Shown here: piece after piece, positions 8,809 to 15,874 of the stretch
How positions within the stretch are numbered: position 1 is the stretch's first letter
Layout: every line of letters starts with the position of its first letter
Assembly (NCBI RefSeq): GCF_004116335.1
Contig: NZ_PDKN01000012.1
Location: forward strand, 1-56,675
DNA length: 56,675 bases
Source: Candidatus Marinarcus aquaticus
Lineage (GTDB): Bacteria; Campylobacterota; Campylobacteria; Campylobacterales; Arcobacteraceae
Reading direction: 5' to 3'
Translations under genes and position numbers: made by a program
Notes under the pieces: model-generated
What the model saw: the letters and a program-made list of their open reading frames with translations, nothing else
Database searches by the model: none
What the model was told of the DNA's origin: nothing

Positions 8809-9230
8809 GCGGGCATAAAATTCTCTAAAAACCATTCTTTGTCAAAATTGGGACAACTTTTAGAGGAGACTTCATAATGAAATAAAATATTCTCTTTTGT
8901 CCAATCATACTGTTGCACCAATGAGTTTAACACCGTTTGCAACGCCTCATACTGGCGGGTTGAAAACTGCTCATTTCCAATTAAACAGATCCCCAAATAG
9001 TCATTATACCCTTTGGCATGAGCTCCTGCTTTGTCCCAGTCTCTTCCCATCTCAATTTGACCGTTCATAAACTCCAAATAGGTGTTGTTTTCAACATGCC
9101 CATTAAGAATGACTAAATGGTAGCCAATGCCATCCCAACCTCTTTGTCTGTGCCACAATTCAATCTCTTGTGCATTTCCAAAATGACTTTCACTGCAATG
9201 AATGATGACTCCCGGATAACTACGTTTCAT
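8799..9230 (-). CDS. T7-lysozyme-type N-acetylmuramoyl-L-alanine amidase (phage endolysin)
   Basis: This 143-residue protein is an Amidase_2/PGRP-fold enzyme cleaving the amide between MurNAc and the stem peptide. Zinc ligands fit the T7 lysozyme pattern: His11 (VIIHCSES), His118 (ILFHYEV) and Cys126 (SKSCPNF), with Tyr37 in GIGYH. It has no signal peptide, so it would need the upstream holin to reach the wall. It is the last gene of the leftward phage-derived operon and overlaps the holin gene by 11 bp. All visible catalytic residues are intact. Confidence 0.88.
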   Translation of the reverse strand: MKRSYPGVIIHCSESHFGNAQEIELWHRQRGWDGIGYHLVILNGHVENNTYLEFMNGQIEMGRDWDKAGAHAKGYNDYLGICLIGNEQFSTRQYEALQTVLNSLVQQYDWTKENILFHYEVSSKSCPNFDKEWFLENFMPALV

Positions 9231-9627
9231 GTTTCTCCTTTTTATTCAAACTCTCAATAAAACCTCCGCCAAAATAGAAAGAGACAATGGCCATCATAAT
9301 CTCCCCAAGCCACATTTTATTGGCAAAATCCAACGCTTTGTGAACATTGTCCATATTCACCCATCCATACAGTGCACCTAATACCCCATTTGCCATGATG
9401 AACAAAAAAACAACGGTAAACATCACTGCTAAATATCGTTGTGCCAATTTAAAAGGCGCATATGCAGAAATAAGCTGCATTTTTGCTCGGGTTTTAACCT
9501 CTATGAGTTTGGCTTGATTTTGCACTTTTTCTTCATCTGAAGTCCATGCTTCATCGATGAGTTCCAAACTTTTTTTAATCACCTCACCGCTTCCAAATAT
9601 GGCAGACAAAACTTCCAACATACTCAC
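9220..9627 (-). CDS. Holin-like membrane protein (3TM/GTA-type)
   Basis: The 135-residue protein has an amphipathic N-terminal region (EVIKKSLELIDEAW), a charged helix to about residue 65, then hydrophobic segments at about 66-90 and 105-125 and a basic-acidic tail. This resembles holins of the three-TM/GTA type encoded next to endolysins. It overlaps the downstream amidase by 11 bp and the upstream coiled-coil protein by 4 bp, giving a lysis-module arrangement. Holin assignment rests on topology and context more than on motif identity. Confidence 0.65.
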   Translation of the reverse strand: MSMLEVLSAIFGSGEVIKKSLELIDEAWTSDEEKVQNQAKLIEVKTRAKMQLISAYAPFKLAQRYLAVMFTVVFLFIMANGVLGALYGWVNMDNVHKALDFANKMWLGEIMMAIVSFYFGGGFIESLNKKEKHET

Positions 9628-9938
9628 TCCTTATATTTTGCTTCGACATAGTTCAAAATACGCGCTACACTCTTATCCAACGTATCAAAGCGACGGTCCA
9701 AATGCTTTTCAAAAAGCTCAAACTCTTTTCTTCGCAAATAGACTTCATCCGCTCTGTGCGTGGTTAAATACTGTTTTTTTTGCGTTTGAAGTTGCACAAT
9801 ATCTTCAGAGTGTTTATCTGCACGTTTAAATAGACCATCAATTTGCTTTTTAAATTCACCGTTTTGATACTTATTCACAGCAAACTGAGCAATCACACCA
9901 CACACAACCACCGCCAAAGATACGTGCCAACTCTCCAT
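9624..9938 (-). CDS. Membrane-anchored coiled-coil protein of the lysis module
   Basis: The start is set at ATG 9938, which follows TTAGGC at suitable spacing; a TTG 24 nt upstream is an alternative. The product (104 residues) has one N-terminal TM (about 5-22) followed by a long charged helix with heptad character and many Asp, Lys and Arg. Such single-pass coiled-coil proteins sit in phage lysis modules, for example as inner-membrane spanin-like components. No specific family is recognised. It lies 8 nt after the tail fibre gene and overlaps the holin gene by 4 bp. Confidence 0.6.
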   Translation of the reverse strand: MESWHVSLAVVVCGVIAQFAVNKYQNGEFKKQIDGLFKRADKHSEDIVQLQTQKKQYLTTHRADEVYLRRKEFELFEKHLDRRFDTLDKSVARILNYVEAKYKE

Positions 9939-9946
9939 ATTTTTGC

Positions 9947-10930
9947 CTAATATTTGATGCAATACATCATTGCGATGTTTCGTGGTCGTGTTTCATTAGC
10001 ACCACTATCATCAATACTTATAGTAAATGATTGACTTGAGTTTGACATTATTACTGTACGACTATCATCATTTTGTTGCATCGTAGGTCTATAGGGTTGT
10101 CCTGATGAAAAACTACCTCCTTTTATAGTGTGCTTATGTGTTCCACTTGAAGTTACCGTACCAGTATGTGTATGATTCTTATTTTCACAATCCTGAAAAC
10201 TTGCAATATCTCTATCAATATCAACACCTCTTTCATTATCCCAACCTCGGACAAACTCGCCTCGTAAATCAGGTAAATTAAATGTAGTAATATCATCCCC
10301 TACTCCATAGGTTGTTCCAATAACGGCAAACAACTCTGCATACTCTTCTCTTGAAACTTCTGCTCCATTACACTCAAAGAAGCCTTCAGGAATCACCGAT
10401 GAAGGGTTAATAAAAATCATTCCCGTAGGTACGGTGAAGTTTTTTAACTCACTTTTAGTTGGTAGGTTTTCCAATTTCTCTTTTAAAGCTTGTGTAAAGT
10501 GTTTTAATTCGCTTGTTTCAGCAATATTACTTAAATCTAATGTTGCTAAATCTGCTTTGTTTTGTTTGATAAAGTTCACAATCTCTTGTAACTCGTCAAG
10601 CGTTGTGTCATCACTTGCAAGTACGGTTTTAATCGCCTCAATTGCACTGCTTGCAATGGTTAACTTCTCATTTAAAACTCTTCCTTGATTTGCACTCAAA
10701 GGGGCACTAGTAAGGGTTGAAACCAAATCATCCACAATATCAGATACATTGACTTTTAATGCCAAGATCTCTTCTAAACCTGTGATTTTAGAAGGTTCAA
10801 TGCTCTCTAAATCAATTCTGTTTTGTTTGACACAAAGGTCAATCTCTTTTAAACTCTCCAGACTTGTATCACTTGATAATAGAAGTCTTACGTTGTCCAC
10901 TAAATTTTCTACAACATTTTCTGTTGCCAT
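9947..10930 (-). CDS. Phage tail-fibre protein with tail-collar domain
   Basis: In this 327-residue protein the N-terminal half is helical and contains two copies of a unit of about 36 residues (SSDTSLESLKEIDLCVKQN, then ASDDTTLDELQEIVNFIKQN), around a phage-fibre motif PLSANQGRVL. The C-terminal half is a tail-collar domain (PF07484-like): a P-E-G-F-F-E-C-NGAEVSREEYAELF block, GDDITTFNLPDLRGEFVRGW, a His-rich NKNHTHTGTV...GTHKHT metal-binding segment and a final R-P-R-N-I-A-M-M-Y-C-I-K-Y. Such proteins form receptor-binding fibres of phages and tailocins. No tail tube, sheath or baseplate gene is nearby. A good ribosome site (AAAGG) precedes the ATG. Confidence 0.88.
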   Translation of the reverse strand: MATENVVENLVDNVRLLLSSDTSLESLKEIDLCVKQNRIDLESIEPSKITGLEEILALKVNVSDIVDDLVSTLTSAPLSANQGRVLNEKLTIASSAIEAIKTVLASDDTTLDELQEIVNFIKQNKADLATLDLSNIAETSELKHFTQALKEKLENLPTKSELKNFTVPTGMIFINPSSVIPEGFFECNGAEVSREEYAELFAVIGTTYGVGDDITTFNLPDLRGEFVRGWDNERGVDIDRDIASFQDCENKNHTHTGTVTSSGTHKHTIKGGSFSSGQPYRPTMQQNDDSRTVIMSNSSQSFTISIDDSGANETRPRNIAMMYCIKY

Positions 10931-10978
10931 GTTTTTTCCTTTTTTATTTTAATCTGTTAAAGCCTTGGGCTCACCATA

Positions 10979-11008
10979 TAAAACGAACACTCAAAGAGAG
11001 TCGTTTTA
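10979..11008. other. Stem-loop between the 52-aa gene and the tail-fibre gene
   Basis: TAAAACGA (10979-10986) and TCGTTTTA (11001-11008) pair perfectly, with a possible inner CTC/GAG extension. No long T-run follows on either strand. It could be an attenuator separating regulatory from structural genes, or an operator. Nothing else is seen in the 146 bp between the two genes. Confidence 0.4.
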
Positions 11009-11076
11009 CGCTTTCAACAGTCAAATTATAAAAGGATTGTTGTGCACAAAAGAGATGTTTTTTTTCAAATTTATCT

Positions 11077-11235
11077 CTAAATTTTTAAGAGCAATTCCAC
11101 CTCCTCCTCTTTAGTAGCACTGCCATTCTTAACCTTTTGTATCAACTTTTTATCAATATAAACCACCTCTTGAACCAATTGGTTCACCTCTTTTTGTTTG
11201 ATCTGTTTTTTTCTTTTTTTATTTTCGGTACTCAT
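11077..11235 (-). CDS. 52-residue charged protein of the phage-derived operon
   Basis: The frame starts at ATG 11235 inside the end of the upstream regulator gene (17-bp overlap) after a near-perfect ribosome site, AGGAGGTGG. It ends at the TAG complementary to 11077-11079. The product begins MSTENKKRKKQIKQ, is rich in Lys, Glu and Val, and looks like a short helical protein, possibly nucleic-acid binding at its basic N-terminus. No family is recognised. The strong ribosome site and translational coupling support a real gene. Confidence 0.6.
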   Translation of the reverse strand: MSTENKKRKKQIKQKEVNQLVQEVVYIDKKLIQKVKNGSATKEEEVELLLKI

Positions 11236-11497
11236 CTTCCACCTCCTGAATTATTTTATAAATCACTCGACGACTCAACTGCATTTCGGTGCTGAAAAAT
11301 TTCACAAATCGTGTTTTTTTATCTTCTATTTGTAACAGTTTCAAGTGTCGTCGTACCATCTCTTTAATGCGATAAGTCTTATGTGCTTTTTTGGGTATTT
11401 TAAGCTCAATGCCTGAAAAACTATCACACACTTTAAATGCCAGCTCTTCCCCTAACTCTTGCACAAGAAGTTCATATGTATTGATTCGAATACTCAT
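11219..11497 (-). CDS. Mor/C-like small HTH regulator
   Basis: This 92-residue protein begins MSIRINTYELLVQELG. An LKIPKK element precedes a helical C-terminal part with a helix-turn-helix-like segment (STEMQLSRRVIYKIIQEVEDE). The order, I-P-K-K beta element then a C-terminal HTH ending in R-x-I-Y-x-I, resembles Mor/C activators of Mu-like phages. It is the first gene of the leftward operon and faces the CI-like repressor across an operator-rich region. AAAAGGAG precedes the ATG. The family call is tentative; an unrelated phage HTH protein is possible. Confidence 0.5.
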   Translation of the reverse strand: MSIRINTYELLVQELGEELAFKVCDSFSGIELKIPKKAHKTYRIKEMVRRHLKLLQIEDKKTRFVKFFSTEMQLSRRVIYKIIQEVEDEYRK

Positions 11498-11545
11498 TTT
11501 TTCTCCTTTTAATGTTTGAACGATTGTATTGCAATTAGCAACATA

Positions 11546-11631
11546 ATTACTAAATGTAATAGTAATATTATTTCTATCAAAGTTCTCTTAAATAGTATTT
11601 TTGTTACTATATATTTTGGTAATATAATTAC
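11546..11631. promoter_or_regulatory. Cluster of TACTA-type palindromic operators
   Basis: There are three inverted repeats in 86 bp of very AT-rich DNA. ATTACTA (11546-11552) and TAGTAAT (11560-11566) are separated by 7 nt. ATAGTA (11592-11597) and TACTAT (11605-11610) are also separated by 7 nt, with the half-sites in the opposite order. GTAAT (11619-11623) and ATTAC (11627-11631) are separated by 3 nt. A further ATTACTA is at 11627-11633. The position between a CI-like repressor and the opposing operon matches a lysogeny switch. Confidence 0.6.
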
Positions 11632-11647
11632 TATACAAGGAGATGGC

Positions 11648-12373
11648 ATGCAATTTAGCAGTAATTTAAAATATTACAGAAACCAAGCAGGGCTTTCACA
11701 AGGCGTATTGGCACAAAAAGTTGAAGCCATCACGGGAAAAAAAACGACCTATGAAAACATCAAATCTTGGGAAAATGGCACCAATGTCAAAATCAGTGAT
11801 ATTTACGCATTAGCAGAGGCTTTAAGTATCCCTGAACAACTCCTTTTTGACAATTCACCACGCACATTAAAAAAAATATCAAAACATCAAACCATTCAAG
11901 CCAATAATGACAACTTTTTATTTGAATCAAGCTCCGAAGAGGACAGTTATATCTTAGAGGTTTACAATGGTGCAGTTGGAGCAGGAAGTGAAGGGGTCAT
12001 TGAAGAAGCAGACAGTAAAAAAATAAGAGTCAGCAAAGCCTTTGTACTGGATGCCAATATCAAACCTGAAAACCTGATGATGTTTAAAGTTGTGGGCGAC
12101 AGCATGGAACCCACTATCAGCATGAACGACTGGGTGATTATAGATATGGCCAATGGAAGAAGTTTCTATGAAGTGGATGGAATTTATCTTATTAATATTG
12201 ATGACACCCTTCAAATCAAACGATTACATTTTCGAGGGAAAAAAGGGATTGATATCATCTCTGATAACGAAAAATTTCCAAAACTCAATAGCTTAAGTGA
12301 TTGCGACAGAGTCACTGTGATTGGAAAACTCTATACACACATCAAGATTGGTTCAGGCTTGGCATTGAAATAA
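11648..12373 (+). CDS. CI-like repressor (XRE HTH plus S24 autopeptidase)
   Basis: The start is placed at ATG 11648 because AAGGAG (11637-11642) precedes it and the XRE helix-turn-helix begins directly (LKYYRNQAGLSQGVLAQ); an upstream frame would add an unconvincing AT-rich extension. The 241-residue product has an N-terminal HTH (about 6-68), a linker, and a C-terminal S24/LexA-like domain. That domain has an Ala-Gly cleavage site (NGAVGAG, about 112-113), catalytic Ser152 (VGDSMEPT) and Lys191 (LQIKRLHF). It should repress the divergent phage-derived operon and undergo RecA-stimulated self-cleavage on DNA damage. All key residues are intact. Confidence 0.9.
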   Translation: MQFSSNLKYYRNQAGLSQGVLAQKVEAITGKKTTYENIKSWENGTNVKISDIYALAEALSIPEQLLFDNSPRTLKKISKHQTIQANNDNFLFESSSEEDSYILEVYNGAVGAGSEGVIEEADSKKIRVSKAFVLDANIKPENLMMFKVVGDSMEPTISMNDWVIIDMANGRSFYEVDGIYLINIDDTLQIKRLHFRGKKGIDIISDNEKFPKLNSLSDCDRVTVIGKLYTHIKIGSGLALK

Positions 12374-12467
12374 ACCCAAAGAGAATCTTTTATTCACATT
12401 TTGATACTATATATAAAATATGAACAGAAAAACTTTAAAAGGTTACTAAAGCCCTTATTTTGCGCTT

Positions 12468-12523
12468 TATTAACCTTTTATTAACTTTTCATTGGTTTAC
12501 AGTTTATTCATAGTGGTTACAAT
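12468..12523 (+). promoter_or_regulatory. htrA promoter with TATTAAC direct repeat
   Basis: Two TATTAAC copies (12468-12474 and 12479-12485) are exactly 11 bp apart. They lie just upstream of a promoter with TTTACA (12496-12501), a 16-nt spacer and TACAAT (12518-12523). This is the typical layout for an OmpR-family activator binding next to the -35. The same repeat occurs upstream of mlaA. The regulator encoded two genes downstream is a natural candidate. Confidence 0.6.
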
Positions 12524-12554
12524 TTGGTAAACATTTAGAAAAAAGGATACACAT

Positions 12555-13973
12555 ATGTTGAAAAAGGGCGCAAAACTTTTTATCATTACTGGGTTTATGT
12601 CTGCAAATCTGTTTGCAGCATCCATTACATTTGAAACCGTTAAAGAGAATCCTCAAAGAGTGATTCCCAATACAACAACTCAACTCTTTTCATTTCATGA
12701 CATTATTAAAGAACCTATGAAGTCAGTGGTGAATATTTCTGCAAAAAAACATGTACGTCAAAATAATAATATTCCATTACAAATGCTCAATGACCCATTT
12801 TTAAGAAAATTCTTTGGGGAAGGCTTTGGACAGATGTTTAACGAAAGCAGAATCCAACGTTCACTGGGGTCTGGGGTGGTTGTATCAAGCAATGGATATA
12901 TTGTAACAAACAATCACGTCATTGAAAATGCGGATGAAGTTACCGTCACGCTTTCAAACGACAAAACAGAGTACACTGCAAAAATCATTGGAAAAGATGC
13001 CGATTCAGATATTGCCGTGGTTAAAATTGAAGCCAATAACTTAACTCCCATTAAATTTGCTTCATCAAACGATTTACGCATTGGGGATGTAATTTTTGCC
13101 ATTGGAAACCCATTTGGTTTAGGGGAGTCTGTTTCACAAGGAATTATTTCAGCACTGAATAAAAACAAAGTAGGGATCAACCGATACGAAAACTTCATTC
13201 AAACCGATGCCTCAATCAACCCAGGGAACTCTGGGGGAGCACTTGTAGACAGTCGTGGAGCACTCATTGGTATTAATTCAGCCATTATCTCAAAAAGTGG
13301 AGGTAATGACGGTATTGGATTTGCCATTCCTGTGGATATGGTCAAAAATGTGGTCACAAAACTGATTCAAGATGGGAAAGTCACTCGTGGTTATTTAGGT
13401 GTCATCATCGATGACTTAAGTCCAGAGTTAGAAAAAGTCTATAAACGAAAACAAGGGGCATTGGTACTTGATGTTGAAGATGACACACCTGCAGACAAAT
13501 ATGGTCTTAAACGTGGGGATTTAATCTATAAAATCAATGACATTGCCATAAAAGACCGTGTGGATTTACAAAACGTCATTGGAGATTTTAAACCAAAACA
13601 AAAAGTGGTCTTAGAAGTTGAAAGAAACAAAAAAGAGATCACCTTAGTCATTGTATTGGCCGATCGTTCAACACTCACAGCAGCGACAGAAGGAACTGTA
13701 CTTGGCGGCTTAAAACTGACACAGATTAATGACCAAATTATCCAACAATTCAGACTGCCTCGAAATTTTGAAGGGGTGATGGTACGAGATGTTGAACCAA
13801 AAAGCAAAGCTGAAAAAGTTGGTTTTCAAGCAGGGGATGTTATCATCCAAATTGAAGACATTGAAATCAAACAATTAAGCGATGTGGATAAAGCATTGAA
13901 ACAGTACAATAAAGCCAATAAACGAATCTATGTGAATCGATTTGGGCAAACTATTTTGTTTGTGATTCAATAA
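12555..13973 (+). CDS. htrA: Periplasmic HtrA/DegP serine protease-chaperone
   Basis: This 472-residue Do-family protease has an N-terminal signal peptide (about 1-22, cleaved after LFAA). The trypsin-like domain has the catalytic triad His121 (TNNHVIENA), Asp152 (DSDIAVVKI) and Ser226 (NPGNSGGALVD). Two C-terminal PDZ domains follow (about 280-370 and 385-470; GYLGVIIDDL and VMVRDVEPKSKAEKVG). It degrades or refolds misfolded envelope proteins. A response regulator and kinase follow immediately, the same neighbourhood as htrA-cprRS in Campylobacter jejuni. An AAAAAGGAT ribosome site precedes the ATG. Confidence 0.96.
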   Translation: MLKKGAKLFIITGFMSANLFAASITFETVKENPQRVIPNTTTQLFSFHDIIKEPMKSVVNISAKKHVRQNNNIPLQMLNDPFLRKFFGEGFGQMFNESRIQRSLGSGVVVSSNGYIVTNNHVIENADEVTVTLSNDKTEYTAKIIGKDADSDIAVVKIEANNLTPIKFASSNDLRIGDVIFAIGNPFGLGESVSQGIISALNKNKVGINRYENFIQTDASINPGNSGGALVDSRGALIGINSAIISKSGGNDGIGFAIPVDMVKNVVTKLIQDGKVTRGYLGVIIDDLSPELEKVYKRKQGALVLDVEDDTPADKYGLKRGDLIYKINDIAIKDRVDLQNVIGDFKPKQKVVLEVERNKKEITLVIVLADRSTLTAATEGTVLGGLKLTQINDQIIQQFRLPRNFEGVMVRDVEPKSKAEKVGFQAGDVIIQIEDIEIKQLSDVDKALKQYNKANKRIYVNRFGQTILFVIQ

Positions 13974-13985
13974 AAAGGATATCCC

Positions 13986-14663
13986 ATAACACCTGTACTT
14001 ATGATAGAAGACGATCTGGAGCTTGCAGATATCATCACGCGATATCTGAGCTCTTTTGATATTGAAGTAACCAACACGGACAGCCCTTATACGGGATTGT
14101 CCATGATCAGTACTGAAAAGAAGTATAAACTTTTGATTTTGGATTTAACTTTGCCTGAAATTGATGGATTAGAACTCATCCCTAAAATCAGAGCGGTCTC
14201 TTCTATTCCTATTATTATCACCAGTGCACGTGATGATATTTTAGATAAAGTCATGGGCTTAGAACGAGGTGCAGATGACTACTTGCCCAAACCCTATAAC
14301 CCAAGAGAGCTCAGTGCCAGAATCAAAGCGATTTTGAAACGCATGCAACCCGTTGAAACAACATCAGATGAAAGCAACACTGTCTTTACTCTTAAAACTG
14401 ATGACATGCAGATACTCTTTCAAGGTAAAGCCTTGGAGCTTACGATGGCAGAGTTTGATATCTTAAAACTGCTTATTCAAAGAAAAGGTGGGGTTGTATC
14501 ACGAGAAGATTTCATCTATGACAGTTTTCATATTGAAGATGACAGCAGTCTTAAAAACATCGATGTGATGATTTCACGAATCAGAACAAAACTCTCTAAA
14601 ATCGATGATTCTCAAACCTACATCAAATCCGTTCGAGGAATTGGTTATCAATTAATCCAATGA
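13986..14663 (+). CDS. cprR: OmpR-family response regulator (CprR/ArsR-like), apparent AUA start
   Basis: The regulator has an N-terminal receiver (phospho-acceptor Asp in LLILDLTLPEIDG, Lys in YLPKPY) and a C-terminal winged helix (AEFDILKLLIQRKGGVVSRE; VRGIGYQL). The first ATG (14001) would begin MIEDD, removing most of beta-strand 1 of the receiver, and has no ribosome site. Five codons upstream, ATA at 13986 lies 6 nt after AAAGGA and restores the expected start x-T-P-V-L-M-I-E-D-D. No ATG, GTG or TTG exists between the in-frame stop at 13971 and 14001. The start is therefore set at 13986. The gene overlaps the kinase gene by 4 bp. Confidence 0.85.
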   Translation: MTPVLMIEDDLELADIITRYLSSFDIEVTNTDSPYTGLSMISTEKKYKLLILDLTLPEIDGLELIPKIRAVSSIPIIITSARDDILDKVMGLERGADDYLPKPYNPRELSARIKAILKRMQPVETTSDESNTVFTLKTDDMQILFQGKALELTMAEFDILKLLIQRKGGVVSREDFIYDSFHIEDDSSLKNIDVMISRIRTKLSKIDDSQTYIKSVRGIGYQLIQ

Positions 14664-15874
14664 AAAACATATCCATCTCAACGTTTATCAATATCATTTT
14701 TGCCGTGGCTTTTTTTGCCATTACTCTCGCATTTGTGTTGTTTGTTAATCTTGATAAAGAGCGTTACATCATCTCTCAACATCAACGTTATATGTTCATT
14801 GCAGAGTCTTTGCTCAAACGTCTTCAAACCTACCCTAGCAGTGAAGATTTAGAAAGCATGTATGATCAATTTGATGTTAAAGAGGTTAAAAAACGAGATA
14901 AAAAGCTGGATATTATTAATAACTCTGAACTGCAACTGATTAAAAACTCCTATATAGGAAGAATGAGGGTTTATAAAGCCGATGATAACTTTTATATCTA
15001 CGTGCAACAACTTAGCTACAACCTCATGCTCAAAGACTTACAACCCAAACCCTATAACTTTCAAATTGCCCTGTTTATCTATACGCTGTTTTTTATCACT
15101 TTTATGATGTTGTACATTCTTTTGGGACGAAAACTTAAACCATTAAAAAAACTCACCAAACAAATTGACCAATTTTCACAAGGAGACATCAACGTCAAAA
15201 TAAACGCCTACAGCAACGACGAGATAGGAAAAATTGCGCGAAGTTTTGCCAAAGCTTTGGAGTTTATTAAAAACCAATCCAAGTCAAAAAACCTTTTTAT
15301 GAGAAACATGATGCATGAACTTAAAACCCCTATTACCAAAGGCATGATTATCGCAGAAACGCTTCCTAATGTGCGCGATAAAGAGATTTTACAAAATGCC
15401 TTTGAGAGAATGAATAACATCATTAAAGAGCTTTCAACCGTAGAGAAAATCTCTTCGAATATTTTAAATCTTCACAAAGAGAAAGTGGAGTTTTTTCATC
15501 TGTATACGCAAACACTTAAACTCATGCTCACAGATGCACTGCCGATTACCACGCGTTTTGAAAAATTTCAAGCGTGTGTGGACAGAGACCTTTTTTGTAT
15601 TGTTTTAAAAAACCTTTTAGACAATGCAGTGAAGTTTAATACGCATGGCGATGTGGTTGCACGAGCAACAAAACAAAAAGTGGAGATCATCTCGCATGGG
15701 GAACCTCTAAAAAATGAGTTAGATTACTACACGGAGCCTTTTTCACAAGAGGAGAAGCGAAGCGATGGTTTTGGATTGGGTCTTTATATTGTAAAAACCA
15801 TTGTTGATCTGCACGGCTTTAAGTTCAAATATACGCACCAAAAAGGGCAAAATATCTTCACCATTATTTTTTAG
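14660..15874 (+). CDS. cprS: ArsS/CprS-type sensor histidine kinase
   Basis: This 404-residue kinase has TM1 at about 8-30, a short periplasmic sensor of about 100 residues, TM2 at about 135-155 and a HAMP domain (GRKLKPLKKLTKQI). A phospho-acceptor His219 (NMMHELKTPITKGMI) and a compact HATPase follow, with LLDNAVKFN (N box) and SDGFGLGLYIVK (G2). The H-box MMHELKTPI is typical of the ArsS group in Helicobacter and Campylobacter. It is translationally coupled to the regulator. Its 3' end overlaps the convergent Cys-rich gene by 11 bp. Confidence 0.9.
   Translation: MKNISISTFINIIFAVAFFAITLAFVLFVNLDKERYIISQHQRYMFIAESLLKRLQTYPSSEDLESMYDQFDVKEVKKRDKKLDIINNSELQLIKNSYIGRMRVYKADDNFYIYVQQLSYNLMLKDLQPKPYNFQIALFIYTLFFITFMMLYILLGRKLKPLKKLTKQIDQFSQGDINVKINAYSNDEIGKIARSFAKALEFIKNQSKSKNLFMRNMMHELKTPITKGMIIAETLPNVRDKEILQNAFERMNNIIKELSTVEKISSNILNLHKEKVEFFHLYTQTLKLMLTDALPITTRFEKFQACVDRDLFCIVLKNLLDNAVKFNTHGDVVARATKQKVEIISHGEPLKNELDYYTEPFSQEEKRSDGFGLGLYIVKTIVDLHGFKFKYTHQKGQNIFTIIF

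Noticed and set aside
11516-11647. N-terminal extension of the repressor reading frame from an upstream ATG
   Set aside because: The extension translates operator-rich AT DNA, lacks a ribosome site and precedes the natural HTH start at 11648.
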